From positions 5,208,001 through 5,272,000 of the forward strand of contig NC_012522.1 in NCBI RefSeq assembly GCF_000010805.1: a stretch of DNA of 64,000 nt, read 5' to 3'. A program made the translations under genes and the position numbers. This document shows positions 50,808 to 62,200 of the stretch, piece after piece (within the stretch, counting starts at the first letter, position 1; each line of letters starts with the position of its first letter). The stretch is from Rhodococcus opacus B4 (GTDB lineage Bacteria; Actinomycetota; Actinomycetes; Mycobacteriales; Mycobacteriaceae). The notes below the pieces were generated by a model that saw only the letters and a list, made by a program, of their open reading frames with translations, ran no database searches and was not told the origin of the DNA.

Positions 50808-51649
50808 TATTTCGCAGGGAGAGGCCCGCCGCACGACACCGGCCGTCCCACGACGCGCTGGAACTGTCCCACGTGACCTACCGGTTCGGGGACTACACCG
50901 CGGTGAACGACCTGAGTCTCGTGATCGAGGCGGGCGAGTGCTTCGGTCTGCTCGGCCCCAACGGCGCGGGAAAGACCACGACGATCCGACTGCTCAACAC
51001 GCTCCTTCCGCTGCAGGACGGCGACATCGGCGTCTTCGGATACGACGTGCGCTCCCAGGCGATGTTGGTTCGTCGGCTCCTCGGGTATGTGCCGCAGCAG
51101 TTGTCGATCGAGGGCGCACTCACCGCCCGGGAGAACGTGTCCTGGTTCGCCCGCCTCTACGACGTACCGCGGTCCGAACGCCGCCGCCGGGTCGAGGAGG
51201 TGCTGGAGATGGTGGATCTCGCCGAGGTCGCCGACCGGGTGGCGTCGAGTTTCTCAGGCGGCATGGTCCGGCGCCTCGAACTCGCGCAGGCACTGGTGAA
51301 CCGGCCGTCGCTGCTGGTGCTCGACGAACCGACGGTCGGGCTCGATCCGGTCGCGCGGGATTCGGTGTGGACCCGCGTCACCGAGATGCAGAAGCAGTAC
51401 GGGATGACAGTGCTGCTCACCACCCACTACATGGAAGAGGCCGAGGCACTGTGCGATCGGATCGCGCTGATGCACCGGGGCGAACTCCGCGCGGTCGGCT
51501 CGCCGGCCGGACTCGTCGCCGACCTCGGGCCCGACGCGACGCTCGACGACGTCTTCCGCCACCACACCGGTGACAGTCTCACCGCCGACGAGAAGGGAGG
51601 ACTCCGGGATGTCCGTAGCACCCGCCGCACCGCGCGTCGTCTGGGGTGA
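50804..51649 (+). CDS. ABC exporter ATP-binding protein (DrrA/ABC-2 type)
   Basis: 281 aa. Walker A GLLGPNGAGKTTTIRLLNTLLPLQ, Q-loop VPQQ, signature FSGGMVRRLELAQALVNRP, Walker B LLVLDEPTVGLDP, His switch TTHYMEEAEAL. The C-terminus has the VFRHHTGDSL segment of drug-exporter subunits. Adjacent to the siderophore locus, so siderophore export is conceivable, though the MarR partner points to xenobiotic or endogenous toxin sensing. Confidence 0.9.
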   Translation: MIFRRERPAARHRPSHDALELSHVTYRFGDYTAVNDLSLVIEAGECFGLLGPNGAGKTTTIRLLNTLLPLQDGDIGVFGYDVRSQAMLVRRLLGYVPQQLSIEGALTARENVSWFARLYDVPRSERRRRVEEVLEMVDLAEVADRVASSFSGGMVRRLELAQALVNRPSLLVLDEPTVGLDPVARDSVWTRVTEMQKQYGMTVLLTTHYMEEAEALCDRIALMHRGELRAVGSPAGLVADLGPDATLDDVFRHHTGDSLTADEKGGLRDVRSTRRTARRLG

Positions 51650-52415
51650 ACCTGCGCTCCGGCTGATCTCGCGGATCGCCACGTTCTGCCTGGTCGAGTT
51701 GCAGAAACTCCGGCACGACCGGACGGAGTTGGTGACCCGCGCGATCCAGCCGATTCTCTGGCTCGTGATCTTCGGGGAGACGTTCAGCCGCATCCGCGCG
51801 ATCCCGACCGGCGACGTCCCCTACCTGGACTATCTGGCCCCGGGCATCATCGCCCAGTCGGCCCTGTTCGTCGCCATCTTCTACGGCATCCAGATCATCT
51901 GGGAACGCGACGCCGGGGTCCTGACCAAATTGCTCGTGACACCCACTCCGCGTGCGGCTCTCGTGACGGGCAAGGCGTTCGCGGCCGGGGTCCGCGCGGT
52001 GGCCCAGGCCGTGGTCGTGGTGGTCGTGGCGGCGCTGCTCGGCGTCGCGATGACGTGGAATCCGCTGCGCCTGCTGGGCGTCGTCGCGGTGGTGGTGCTG
52101 GGGGCGGCGTTCTTCTCGTGCCTGTCCGTGGCCATCGCGGGGGTGGTGCTCAAACGCGACCGGCTGATGGGCATCGGTCAGGCGATCACCATGCCGCTGT
52201 TCTTCGCGTCGAACGCGCTGTACCCGGTGGAACTCATGCCGGGGTGGGTCCAGGCGATCAGCCGGGTGAACCCCCTGAGCTACGAGGTGTCCGCGCTCAG
52301 GGGGCTGCTCATCGGCCAGCCGACGAACTACTGGCTGGACTTCGGGGTGCTCGTGGCAGCCGCGGTGCTCGGGATCGCCGTCGCGTCCGCGCTGCTCGGG
52401 AGACTGTCCCGATGA
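51609..52415 (+). CDS. ABC-2 type exporter permease (DrrB-like)
   Basis: 268 aa, six predicted helices with ABC-2 features: RAIQPILWLVIFGETFSRI, DYLAPGIIAQSALFVAIFYG, ERDAGVLTKLLVTPTPRAALVTGK and PLSYEVSALRGLLI. ATG 51609 (after GGGAGGACTCCGGG) overlaps the ATPase by 41 nt, so they are made together. Convergent with the DHB-AMP ligase, 11 bp between stops. Confidence 0.9.
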   Translation: MSVAPAAPRVVWGEPALRLISRIATFCLVELQKLRHDRTELVTRAIQPILWLVIFGETFSRIRAIPTGDVPYLDYLAPGIIAQSALFVAIFYGIQIIWERDAGVLTKLLVTPTPRAALVTGKAFAAGVRAVAQAVVVVVVAALLGVAMTWNPLRLLGVVAVVVLGAAFFSCLSVAIAGVVLKRDRLMGIGQAITMPLFFASNALYPVELMPGWVQAISRVNPLSYEVSALRGLLIGQPTNYWLDFGVLVAAAVLGIAVASALLGRLSR

Positions 52416-52425
52416 TCACGCCGGG

Positions 52426-54078
52426 TCAGGACGTGACGAACGTCTTCTCCAGGGCCCGGCGCAGTTCCGACTTGCTGATCTTGCCGACACCGGTGACCGG
52501 GAACTCGTCGACGAACACGACCTTGTCGGGGACCTTGTAGTCGGCGAGTCCGCGGCCGCGGACGAACTTCTTGAGCTCGACGGCCTTCGGCTGCTCGCCC
52601 GCGACGACGACGAACGCGCAACTGCGTTCGCCGAGATACTGATCGGGCATCGACACCACCGCGACGTCGGCGACGGCTGGGTGCGCGAGCAGGTGATTCT
52701 CGACCTCCTCGGCGGCCACCTTCTCGCCGCCGCGGTTGATCTGATCCTTCGCGCGGCCCTCGACCACGAGGTAGCCGTCGTCGGTGAGCCGGACGATGTC
52801 GCCGGTGCGGTAGAAACCGTCCTCGGTGAACGCGGTCGAATTGTGTTCGGGGGCGCGGTAGTAGCCGCGGATGGTGTACGGACCGCGGGTGAGCAGGTGA
52901 CCGGACGTGCCGGTCGGGACGGGCGCACCCTGGTCGTCGACGACCCGCACCTCGTCGTCGGGGCTGATCGGCCTGCCCTGGGTGGTGACGATCGTCTCTT
53001 CCGGGTCGTCCAGCCTTGTGTAGTTGACCAGTCCCTCGGCCATCCCGAAGACCTGCTGCAGCGCGCACCCGAGTTCGGGACGCACCCGCTTGGCGGCCTC
53101 GGCGCTGAACTTCGCGCCCCCGACCTGCAGCACCTCGAGGCTCGAGATGTCCCGGTCCGTGCGGGCGGCGGCGGACAGCCACGCCAGCGCGAGCGGCGGG
53201 ACCAGCGACGCGATCGTGACTCTCTCCCGCTCGATGAGCGCGAACGCGGTGTCGGGACTGGGATCCGGGGCGAGCACCACGCGGCCACCGGCGTGCAGCA
53301 CGCCGAGGATGCCCGGGGAGCTCATCGGGAAGTTGTGCGCCGCAGGGAGGGCGACCAGCAGGCGGGTGTTTTCGTCGATGCCGCAGATGCGGTCCGACTC
53401 GCGCACCGAGTACAGGTAGTCGGTATGGGTGCGCGGGATCAGCTTCGACACCCCGGTGGTTCCGCCCGAGAGCTGCAGGAACGCCACGGATTCCGGACCG
53501 GCCGCCGGTGCGTCCGAGATCGGTTCCGAGGCCCGCAGTTCGTCGAGGGAGGTGAACTCCTCCGCGTCGCCTGCCACGATGACCCGCGGCGGGTTCGCCG
53601 CCGACGACACTACGTCGCGGGCGAGGCCCCGGTAGTCGAAACCGGCGTGCGTGTCGGTGATCACGTAGGCCGCCGCGTCGGCGAAACTGCAGAAGTAGGA
53701 GATCTCCTGGGAGCGGTGCGCGGGCAGCGCGAACACCGGCAGGGCGCCGAGCCGGAAGACCGCGAAGATCACCTCGACGTACTCGACGATGTTCGGCAGT
53801 TGCACCACCACCCGGTCGCCGGGCTGCACCCCCGACGACTGCAGACCGGCGGCGAGCCGGTCGGCGCGGTCGGACAATTCGCGGTAGGTGAGGGCGCGGT
53901 CGGACCCGGACGCGTCCGGCCCGGTCACGGCGATCGCGTCCCCGAATCGCTCGGCGCGGGCGCCCAGAAACTGCTGGAACGTCTCGTCCGTCCAGTACCC
54001 GGCGGCACGGTAGCGTGCGACGAGTTCGGCGGGATAGCCGGTGGTGGTCTCCAGGGGAGCGCGAACGCTCGTGGTCAT
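52426..54078 (-). CDS. entE: 2,3-dihydroxybenzoate-AMP ligase
   Basis: About 550-aa stand-alone adenylation enzyme: LQLSGGTTGVSKLIPRTHTDY (P-loop), ALPAAHNFPMSSPGILGVLHAGG (aryl-acid pocket with the aromatic-acid Asn), QQVFGMAEGLVNYTRLDD, GRAKDQINRGGEKVAAEEVE and Lys in GVGKISKSELRRAL. The HNFPMSSPG motif is typical of EntE/DhbE. It activates 2,3-dihydroxybenzoate for loading onto an aryl carrier protein (not seen in this window). AAAGGACTTTCG precedes ATG 54078. Third gene of the iron-controlled operon. Confidence 0.92.
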   Translation of the reverse strand: MTTSVRAPLETTTGYPAELVARYRAAGYWTDETFQQFLGARAERFGDAIAVTGPDASGSDRALTYRELSDRADRLAAGLQSSGVQPGDRVVVQLPNIVEYVEVIFAVFRLGALPVFALPAHRSQEISYFCSFADAAAYVITDTHAGFDYRGLARDVVSSAANPPRVIVAGDAEEFTSLDELRASEPISDAPAAGPESVAFLQLSGGTTGVSKLIPRTHTDYLYSVRESDRICGIDENTRLLVALPAAHNFPMSSPGILGVLHAGGRVVLAPDPSPDTAFALIERERVTIASLVPPLALAWLSAAARTDRDISSLEVLQVGGAKFSAEAAKRVRPELGCALQQVFGMAEGLVNYTRLDDPEETIVTTQGRPISPDDEVRVVDDQGAPVPTGTSGHLLTRGPYTIRGYYRAPEHNSTAFTEDGFYRTGDIVRLTDDGYLVVEGRAKDQINRGGEKVAAEEVENHLLAHPAVADVAVVSMPDQYLGERSCAFVVVAGEQPKAVELKKFVRGRGLADYKVPDKVVFVDEFPVTGVGKISKSELRRALEKTFVTS

Positions 54079-54114
54079 CGAAAGTCCTTTCACGGGCATG
54101 GCTGTTCGGGGCCG

Positions 54115-54885
54115 TCAGGCTTGGAGGGTAGCGCCGCCGTCGACGTAGAGCGCCTGCATGGTGATGTGTCGCGCCCGGTCCGACAGGAGGAACTCGACGG
54201 AGTCGGCGATGTCGGCGGCGTCGGCGATGCGGCCCAGCGGGATGCCGACCTTGAACGAGCCCAGGTCGCCGTCGATCGCTCCGCGCGCCCCGGTGTCGTC
54301 GGAGGGGTCCGACCACAGCGACCGCTGCATCGCGGTGTCCGTCGAGCCGGGGGCGACGATGTTCGCGCGGATTCCGTATTCGGCCAGCTCGAGGCCGAGT
54401 ACCCGGACGATCATCGCGACGGCGGCCTTGGACGCGCCGTACGCGCCCATCCCGGTGCGGGGGACGCCGGCGGCGTTCGAGCCGACCACGACTATGGAAC
54501 CGGCCGAGCGGTCCCGCATTCCGGTGCCGACGGCGCGCAGCACGTTGACCAGACCCGTGACGTTGACGTCGAACACGCGCTGCCAGCTCGCGGGATCGGC
54601 GTCGAGTACCGACCCGGTCTCGAGCACCCCGGCCACGTGCGCGAGGGCGGTGACGGGACCGTGCTCGTCCTCGATCCGGCGGACGGTGTCGGTGACCGCG
54701 GCGGTATCGCGGATGTCGGTGACGGCGGTGCCGAGCGGAGGGGTGTCGAGCAGGGCGGCGGTGGCGGCGAGGCCTTCGGCGTCTCGATCGAGCAGCACCA
54801 GGCGGTGACCGGACCGCGACAGGGTGACGGCCGTGGCCCGTCCGATACCCTGCGCCGCCCCGACGATCAGTGTCGTGCCGCTCAT
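54115..54885 (-). CDS. entA: 2,3-dihydro-2,3-dihydroxybenzoate dehydrogenase
   Basis: 256-aa SDR: VGAAQGIGRATAVTLSRSG, LLDRDAEG (NAD), AHVAGVLETG, VGSNAAGVPR and YGASKAA, followed by NIVAPGSTDTAMQRSLW. The GSNAA-VPR and APGSTDT-MQ motifs mark EntA/DhbA. It oxidises 2,3-dihydro-2,3-DHB to 2,3-DHB. Start overlaps the EntC stop (ATGA). Confidence 0.92.
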   Translation of the reverse strand: MSGTTLIVGAAQGIGRATAVTLSRSGHRLVLLDRDAEGLAATAALLDTPPLGTAVTDIRDTAAVTDTVRRIEDEHGPVTALAHVAGVLETGSVLDADPASWQRVFDVNVTGLVNVLRAVGTGMRDRSAGSIVVVGSNAAGVPRTGMGAYGASKAAVAMIVRVLGLELAEYGIRANIVAPGSTDTAMQRSLWSDPSDDTGARGAIDGDLGSFKVGIPLGRIADAADIADSVEFLLSDRARHITMQALYVDGGATLQA

Positions 54886-56024
54886 CGGGGAAGTCCCAGT
54901 GCCGCGAGGACGGTGCCCAGTTTGGTTGTGGTCTCGGCGAGTTCGTCGTCCGGTTCGGAGGCGGCGACGATGCCCCCGCCCGCGTAGGCCGTGACGGTGG
55001 TGCCGTCGGCGTCGATCTGCGCGCACCGGATGGTGACCATCCATTCGCCGTCACCGTCGGCGTCGGCCCAGCCCACGGCGCCGGCGTAGAAGCCGCGGTC
55101 GCCCTCGAGTTCGCCGATCAGCGCACGCGCGGCGCCGGTGGGGGTGCCGCAGACGGCCGGTGTCGGGTGCACGGCGACGGCGAGATCCAGCGCGGTCACC
55201 GAGCGATCCCGCAGCCGTCCCGCCACGGGTGTGCCGAGGTGCCACAGTTGCGGTGTGCTGGTGAGGGTGGGCCGGTCGGGGATGTCGAGTTCGGTGCAGA
55301 ACGGCTCGAGGCTCGCGCGCAGTGCGTCGACGACGAGGGCGTGCTCACGCAGGTTCTTCTCCGAGGAGACGAGATTCTCCGCTGTCTGCCGGTCGATCTC
55401 GGGGTCGGCGTGCCGGGGAGCCGAGCCGGCGAGAGGATGGCAGGTCACGGTGTCGCCGCGGCGGCGGATGAGTACCTCCGGGCTCGAGCCGACGAGGTGC
55501 CGTCCCGACCATCCGGTGCCCGCGGCGCCCAGGTCGACGCTGAAGCCGTTGCCGCCGAGGTCGTTCGCGACGAGCCGGGCGAGCAGCGTGTGCGGGTGCA
55601 GCGGTTCTTCGGCGTGCAGTACGACCGACCGGGCGAGCACCACCTTGTGCAGTGCGGCCTCGGGTTCGCGCAGCACGGAAATCGCGGCGGCGACGCGGTC
55701 GAGGTGCTCGTCCTCCGGGGGGACCGACGCACCGGCGTGCACGTGCGGAACCGTCTGCGGGCGGGGAGTCCAGCGTCCCGGGTGATGACGCAGCGTCTGC
55801 GGTGCGACCAGGGCGGCGGGATGCGACGGGTCGAAGGCGAGCGCGCCGGCCACCGAGGTGACGGTGCCGCTCTTCAGGGCCGCGGCGGCGTCGCGGGCGG
55901 AGTCGAAACCGGTGCGGATGCCGTCGGCGATCACGGTGCCGTGCGGGCGGGAGAGGACGAACGGCGCGCCCGGCGGTAGATCCGCCGGAGTCTCTGTGGA
56001 CTCGGCAACGGCCGTCGATTCCAT
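54882..56024 (-). CDS. entC: Isochorismate synthase
   Basis: 380-aa MST-family enzyme: KVVLARSVVL, FSVDLGAAGTGWSGRHLVGSSPEVLI, HPLAGSAPRH, SSEKNLREHALVVDAL, HPTPAVCGTPTGAA and GFYAGAVGWADADGDGEWMVTIRCAQI. The EKNLREH and HPTPAVCG-P motifs carry the Mg- and chorismate-binding residues of EntC/DhbC. First gene of the operon; the iron box lies 69 bp upstream. The isochorismatase step (EntB) has no gene in view. Confidence 0.93.
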   Translation of the reverse strand: MESTAVAESTETPADLPPGAPFVLSRPHGTVIADGIRTGFDSARDAAAALKSGTVTSVAGALAFDPSHPAALVAPQTLRHHPGRWTPRPQTVPHVHAGASVPPEDEHLDRVAAAISVLREPEAALHKVVLARSVVLHAEEPLHPHTLLARLVANDLGGNGFSVDLGAAGTGWSGRHLVGSSPEVLIRRRGDTVTCHPLAGSAPRHADPEIDRQTAENLVSSEKNLREHALVVDALRASLEPFCTELDIPDRPTLTSTPQLWHLGTPVAGRLRDRSVTALDLAVAVHPTPAVCGTPTGAARALIGELEGDRGFYAGAVGWADADGDGEWMVTIRCAQIDADGTTVTAYAGGGIVAASEPDDELAETTTKLGTVLAALGLPR

Positions 56025-56092
56025 GTGATCACCTCTCGATTACGGACAACTCGGACATTCGTCGCGGTGGGGGCACCGCGACCCAGACCTTA

Positions 56093-56111
56093 TACGGTAA
56101 GGCTAACCTTT
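56093..56111. promoter_or_regulatory. IdeR/DmdR iron box
   Basis: TACGGTAAGGCTAACCTTT matches the actinobacterial iron-box consensus TWAGGTWAGSCTWACCTWA at 17 of 19 positions. It lies between the entCAE operon and the NRPS, so both would be repressed when iron is sufficient. Confidence 0.88.
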
Positions 56112-56202
56112 GGTATTGTTCCCATTCGCCCGGCGCTCGCTTTGCAGGCCGTGATGTCCATTCGGACAGTTGAATTCGTCACCAAGAAGAGGATGTCAAT
56201 TC

Positions 56203-59200
56203 ATGTCGACCGCCGCAGTGCCCTTGACGCGCGCCCAGTCGGGCGTATGGTTCGCCCAGCAGTTGACCCCGGACAACCCTGTGTTCAACACGGCGGAGTG
56301 CATCGAACTGCGCGGATCCGTCGACCTGGCCGCCGCCGCCCGTGCCGTGCGGGGCGCCGCCGACGACGCGGAGGTTCTCACCGCCGGGTTCGGCGTCGAA
56401 GCGGACGGGACGGTGTTCCAGTATCCGGGAGCCCGCCCGCTCGCCGAACCGGTGCGCGTCGATCTGAGCCACTCCGCGGATCCGTGGGCCGCCGCGCAGC
56501 AGTGGATGGCCGACGACGTCGCGGGCGTCATCGATCCGCTCACCGACCCGTGTGTGCGTGCCGCACTGCTCGTTCTCGCCGACGACTGGGTGGTCGTGTA
56601 TCTCTGCGTCCATCATCTGGTCATCGACGCGTACGGTTTCGGCCTCTTCTCCCGGCGGATCGCCGAACGCTACACCGCGGACCTGCGCGGCGACGACGTG
56701 CCGGCGTCGAAGTTCACCCCGGTGGGGCCGGTCGTGCAGGAAGAACTCGACTACCGGGACACCGCGGAGTTCGCCGCGGACCGCGAATTCTGGTCCGGGT
56801 ACCTGTCCGACGTCGACGAGGCCGTTCTCCTCGGCGCGGACAGCGAAAACCCGAGCGACGGGTCCGGGGGGATCGCCCGCCGGTCCCGCGCCGTGCGGTG
56901 GACGCTCACCGCCGACCAGCAGCGGGGTCTCAGTGCGGTCGGCAAGGCGATGTCCGCGAGTTGGGGCGACGTCGTCACCGCGACCGTCGTCGCCTACCTG
57001 CGCGCCGCCACCGGCCGTTCCGACCTGACCATCGGCTTCCCGGTGATGAACCGCCTCGGCAGCGCCTCGATGGGTGTGCCCATGTCCGCGGTGAATGTCG
57101 TTCCGCTGCGACTGCAGCCGACGGCCGCGCACACGCTCGGCGACCTGATCGGCGACGTCCGCTCGGCGGTGGCCGAGTGCCGGGCGCATTACCGGTACCG
57201 CGGCGAGGACATTCAGCGTGACCTGCGGCTCCCCGCCGGTTCCCGCGGGGTGATCGGGCCGTCGATCAACGTCAAACCGTTCGGAGACCGGCTGCTGTTC
57301 GGCGACATTCGCGGTGGCGTGCACTCGGTGGCGCGCGGCCCGCTGCAGGACTTCATGGTGACGGTGCGGCCACTCGACGCCGTCGGCGGTCTCGAGGTGT
57401 GGGTCGACGCGGACGCCGACACGTTCACCGAGTCCGACCTCGGCGTCCACACGGACCGTCTGCGCCGGCTCTTCGCGGCGGTGGCGGCCCTCCCCGACGG
57501 CGACCCCGCGATCCCGCTCGCCCGTCTCCCGATCCTCTCCGACGCGGAACTGCAGCGGGTACTGCACGACTGGAACGCATCCGACCTGCCGGTCCCGCCG
57601 GGACTGACGCTCGTCGACCTGTTCCACGCCGTCGTGGACCGTGACCCGGACGCGCAGGCCGTCGTCGACGCGGACACCACGCTCACGTACGGCGAACTGG
57701 AGGCGCGGGTCGGGCGGCTGGCCCGGCACCTGCTGTCGCACGGGCTGGGCAGGCACCGGCGGGTGGCCGTCGCGCTGCCCCGGTCGGTCGACACGATCGT
57801 GGCGCTGTTCGGCGCGCTCGAGGCCGGCGCGACCTGCATCCCCCTCGACCCCGACCATCCCGCCGAACGCCTCGGCCACGTGCTCGCCGAGACGGCACCG
57901 GGATGCATCCTCACCGGCGGCGACGCCACGTCGCGCATCGCCGGAATCGCCGCGGCGGCCGGGCTGCCCGCGCCGGTCGTGCTGGACGACGCCGCCCTGA
58001 CCGCGACGCTGGCCGCGCTTCCGGGACACCGCCTGTCCGACCTCGAACGCGGACGCCGGATACACGACCTCGAGACCGCGTACATCATCCACACCTCCGG
58101 TTCGACCGGGCGGCCGAAGGGCGTGGAGGTGCCGCATCGCGGTGCGGTCAACCTGTTCCACAGTCACCGCCACCACGTCTTCTCCCGGGCGTGCACCGCG
58201 GCGGGCAAGTCTCGGCTGCGCGTCGGCCACGTGTGGTCGTTCTCGTTCGACGCGTCCTGGGGCCCGCACCTGTGGATGCTGGGCGGGCACTCCCTGCGCA
58301 TCGTCGACGAAGTGACCCAACGCGATCCGGATCAGCTCGCGGTCCTCGCCCTCGCCGAGGGCTGGGACTTCGTGGAACTGTCCCCGTCGCAGCTCGAGCA
58401 GGTGATCGACGCCGACCTGTTCCCCGCCGGCACCGTCCCGACGGTCGGGTTCGGCGGCGACGCCGTCACCGGCCGGCTGTGGGAACAACTGCGCAGCAGG
58501 CACGGCGAGGCGTTCAACTTCTACGGCCCCACCGAGGGCACCGTCGACGTGCTCGTCGCCGCCGTCGCCGACAGCGCGACACCGGTGATCGGGCGACCCG
58601 TCGCCAATCTTCGCGCCTACGTGCTCGACCACGGTCTCGCGCCGGTGCCGCCGGGGGTGGACGGCGAACTGTACGTCACCGGACCGGGTGTGGTGCGCGG
58701 CTACCTCGGAGCCCCCGGACTCACGGCGGGACGGTTCGTCGCGAATCCGTTCCCGGGCGGGGAGTCCCGAATGTACCGGACCGGGGACGTCGTCCGGTGG
58801 GTGCCCGACGCGGACGGGAACTCCGCGCAGATCGTGTACCGCGGGCGCGGCGACAATCAGGTGAAGATCCGCGGCTTCCGGGTGGAACTCGGCGAGGTCG
58901 AATCCGCGCTGACCCGGCTGCCGGGCGTGACGCGCGCCGTCGCGGTGGCCCGCACCGACAGCAGCGGCGTGTCGCAGCTGGTCGCGTACCTGCTGGTCGA
59001 CGAGGATGCGGAGGCCGCGGTGTTCGACGTCGCGGCGGCGCGGGCGCAGGTCGGGCAGTGGCTGCCGGCGTACATGGTGCCGTCCGCGTTCACCGTTCTC
59101 GATGCGCTGCCGCTCACATCCAACGGCAAACTGGACCGGAAGGCTTTGCCGGACCCCGACTTCGGATCGCTGGTCACGTCCCGTCCGCCGTCCACCGAAC

Positions 59201-62200
59201 TCGAGGCCGGACTGTGCGACGTCGTCGCCGGGGTGCTGGGTCTGCCGTCCGTCGGCATCGACGACGACTTCTTCCTGCTCGGTGGGCACTCGCTGTCCGC
59301 GGCGAAGGTGATCGCGCGGGCCCGGGACCGGCTCGGGGTGGAACTGAGCATCCGGACCGTCTTCGACAACCCGACCGTGGTCGCGATGGCGGCCCAGTGC
59401 GCCCAGGATGCGGCCGGGCCGGGTCGCCCCCTGCTGGTGCCGGTGGCGCGCACCGAGATGATGCCGCTGTCGTTCGGGCAGCAGCGGCTGTGGTTCCAAT
59501 TCCGGTTGGAGGGGCCCAGTCCCACCTACAACGTCCCGGTGACGATGCGGTTGCACGGCACGGTCGACGACACCGCCCTCCGCGGCGCCCTCGCCGACCT
59601 CCTCGCCCGGCACGAGACGCTGCGCACCGTCCTGACGGACGTCGACGGCGTGGGTCGCCAGCGCGTGCTGGCCGACGTCGCCGCGCCGCTGGTCGTGGAG
59701 GACGTGACGGCCGCGGAACTCGACGGCAGGCTCGTTGCCGCCGCCCGGCACGGCTTCGACCTCGAGACCGAGATCCCGATCCGGCTGCGGTTGCTGCGCG
59801 TGTCGCCGGAGGAATCGGTGCTGCTGCTGCTCGTGCACCACATCGCGAGCGACGAACTGTCCACGCCGATTCTGTTGCGCGACCTGGGCGCGGCCTACGA
59901 GACGCGCACCGGAGGGCGAACGGCCCCGCCCGCACCGCTGCCGGTCCAGTACGCCGACTTCGCGGTCTGGCAGCGAAACCTGCTCGGCGACCCCGCCGAC
60001 CCGGACAGCCTGTCCGCCCGGCAGATCGGGTACTGGAGTGACCGGCTCGCCGGGCTGCCCGAGGAGCTGACGCTCCCGGTGGACCGGAGCCGCGCCCCGG
60101 TTGCGACGTTCGCGGGCGCGCATGTCGAGCACACCCTGTCGCTCGGCACCGTCACCGCGCTCCGGGCCCGTGCCCGCGAGGCCGGCGCGACGATGTTCAT
60201 GCTCGTGCACACCGCCGTCGCGGTGGCGTTGTCCGGTAGTGGTGCGGGCGAGGACATTCCGATCGGCACCCCCACCGCCGGCAGGCCGAGCACCGAACTC
60301 GACGAACTGGTCGGGTTCTTCGTCAACATGGTGGTGCTGCGCACCGACCTGTCGGGCGACCCGACCCTCGCCGAGCTGCTCGGCCGCGTCCGGGCGACGG
60401 ACCTCGCGGCGTACGCGCATCAGGACGTGTCGTTCGACCGGCTGGTGGAGGCCCTCAACCCGGAGCGCAGTGCCGCCCGGCACCCGCTGTTCCAGGTGCT
60501 AGTGCAACACCAGGCGCCGCCGCCGATCAGCCTGTTCGAGGAGTTCTCGCCGGAGGTGTCGTTCGTTTCGAACGACACGGCGATGTTCGACCTGACCTTC
60601 GACGTGATCGACGAGCCGGACGGATCCATGCGCGTCCGTGTCGACTACGCCCGCGACCTGTTCGACGCGGCGACCGCCGACGCGCTCGCGGCGCGCACGG
60701 TCCGCGTGTTCGAGGCGCTCGCCGCGGATCCGGGTGTCCGGATGTCCGCGGTGGAACTGCTGTCCGCGCAGGAGCGGTCGTGGCTTCGCCGGGGCGGCAC
60801 CGACACGGCTGGGCCGGAGGTCGCCCAGGGGCTGACGGTGGTGGCCGGGGACGGCGCCGTCACCCTCGACGTGCTGTTCGCCCGCCAGGTGGCGCGCACC
60901 CCGGACGCTCCCGCCCTGGTCGGCGCGGAACGGGAACTGACGTTCGCGGAACTGGATCGCCGCGCCAACCGGATCGCGCGGCACCTGATCGACGGCGGCG
61001 TCGGACCGGAGTCCGTCGTCGCGCTGATGCTGCCCCGCGGGATCCCGGTGATCGTCTCGATCCTGGCCGTCTGGAAGGCCGGCGGCGCGTATCTGCCACT
61101 CGACCCCGACTACCCGGCCGAGCGGCTCGCCTACATGCGGGACGACGCGAAACCCGCAGTCGTGCTGGACCAGGCGACATTCGACGCGTGGGCGGCGAGC
61201 GAGGTGGGCGACGCACCGATCGCGCCGCACGAACGTCGCGGCTCCGCCATCGCGGACAACGCCGCGTACCTGATCTACACGTCCGGTTCGACCGGTCAGC
61301 CGAAGGGCGTCGTCGTCCCGCACCGCGGCGTCGCGGCACTGCTCGCCACGCAGCACGAACGCACCGTCGGGGACGCGTCGGTCGAGCGACTGCGCGTGCT
61401 GCTCACCTATTCGCCGGCGTTCGACTCGTCCGTCGATCCGCTGCTGTCGATGCTCGGTGGTCACACCCTCCACCTGCTGGAGTCGGAACTGCTCGCGGAC
61501 TCGGCGGGCATCGTCGACTACGTGCGGCGTCACCGCATCGACGCGGTGGACTGCGTGCCGCTGCTGATGAGCGAACTCCTCGCGGATGGGCTCATCGACC
61601 CGGCCCACCACCGTCCCAGAGTGCTCGCCGTCGGCGGCGAGGCCGTACCCGCGGACCTGTGGACGGCGCTCGGCGACGCGGCGGCGCACGGCATCCGGTC
61701 GCGGAACATGTACGGCCCCACCGAGGCCACGGTCGACGCCGCGGTCGCCGACATCCTGCCGGGCGCCCGCCCCACCATCGGCACCCCCGTCACCGGCGGC
61801 CGCGCGTACGTCCTCGACCGGCGACTGCGTGCGGTGCCGCCCGGCGTGCCCGGCGAACTGTACGTCGGGGGACCGGGGGTGACCCGCGGCTACCTCCGGC
61901 GTCCGGGCCTGAGCGCATCGCGTTACGTCGCCGATCCGTACGGCGGCCCGGGGGAGCGCCTGTACCGGACCGGGGATCTGGTGCGGTGGTCCGCGGACCG
62001 GACGCTCGAGTACCTGGGCCGCGCCGACGACCAGGTGAAGATCCGCGGATTCCGCGTCGAACTCGGTGAGATCGAGCAGGTCCTGGCCCTGCATCCGGGG
62101 GTGGACGCGGCCGTGGTCGTGGCCCGGGAGGACGATCCGGGCCGCAAACGCCTCGTGGCGTACGCCGTGGGGCGCGGCCTCGACGCGGAGGTGTTGCGCG

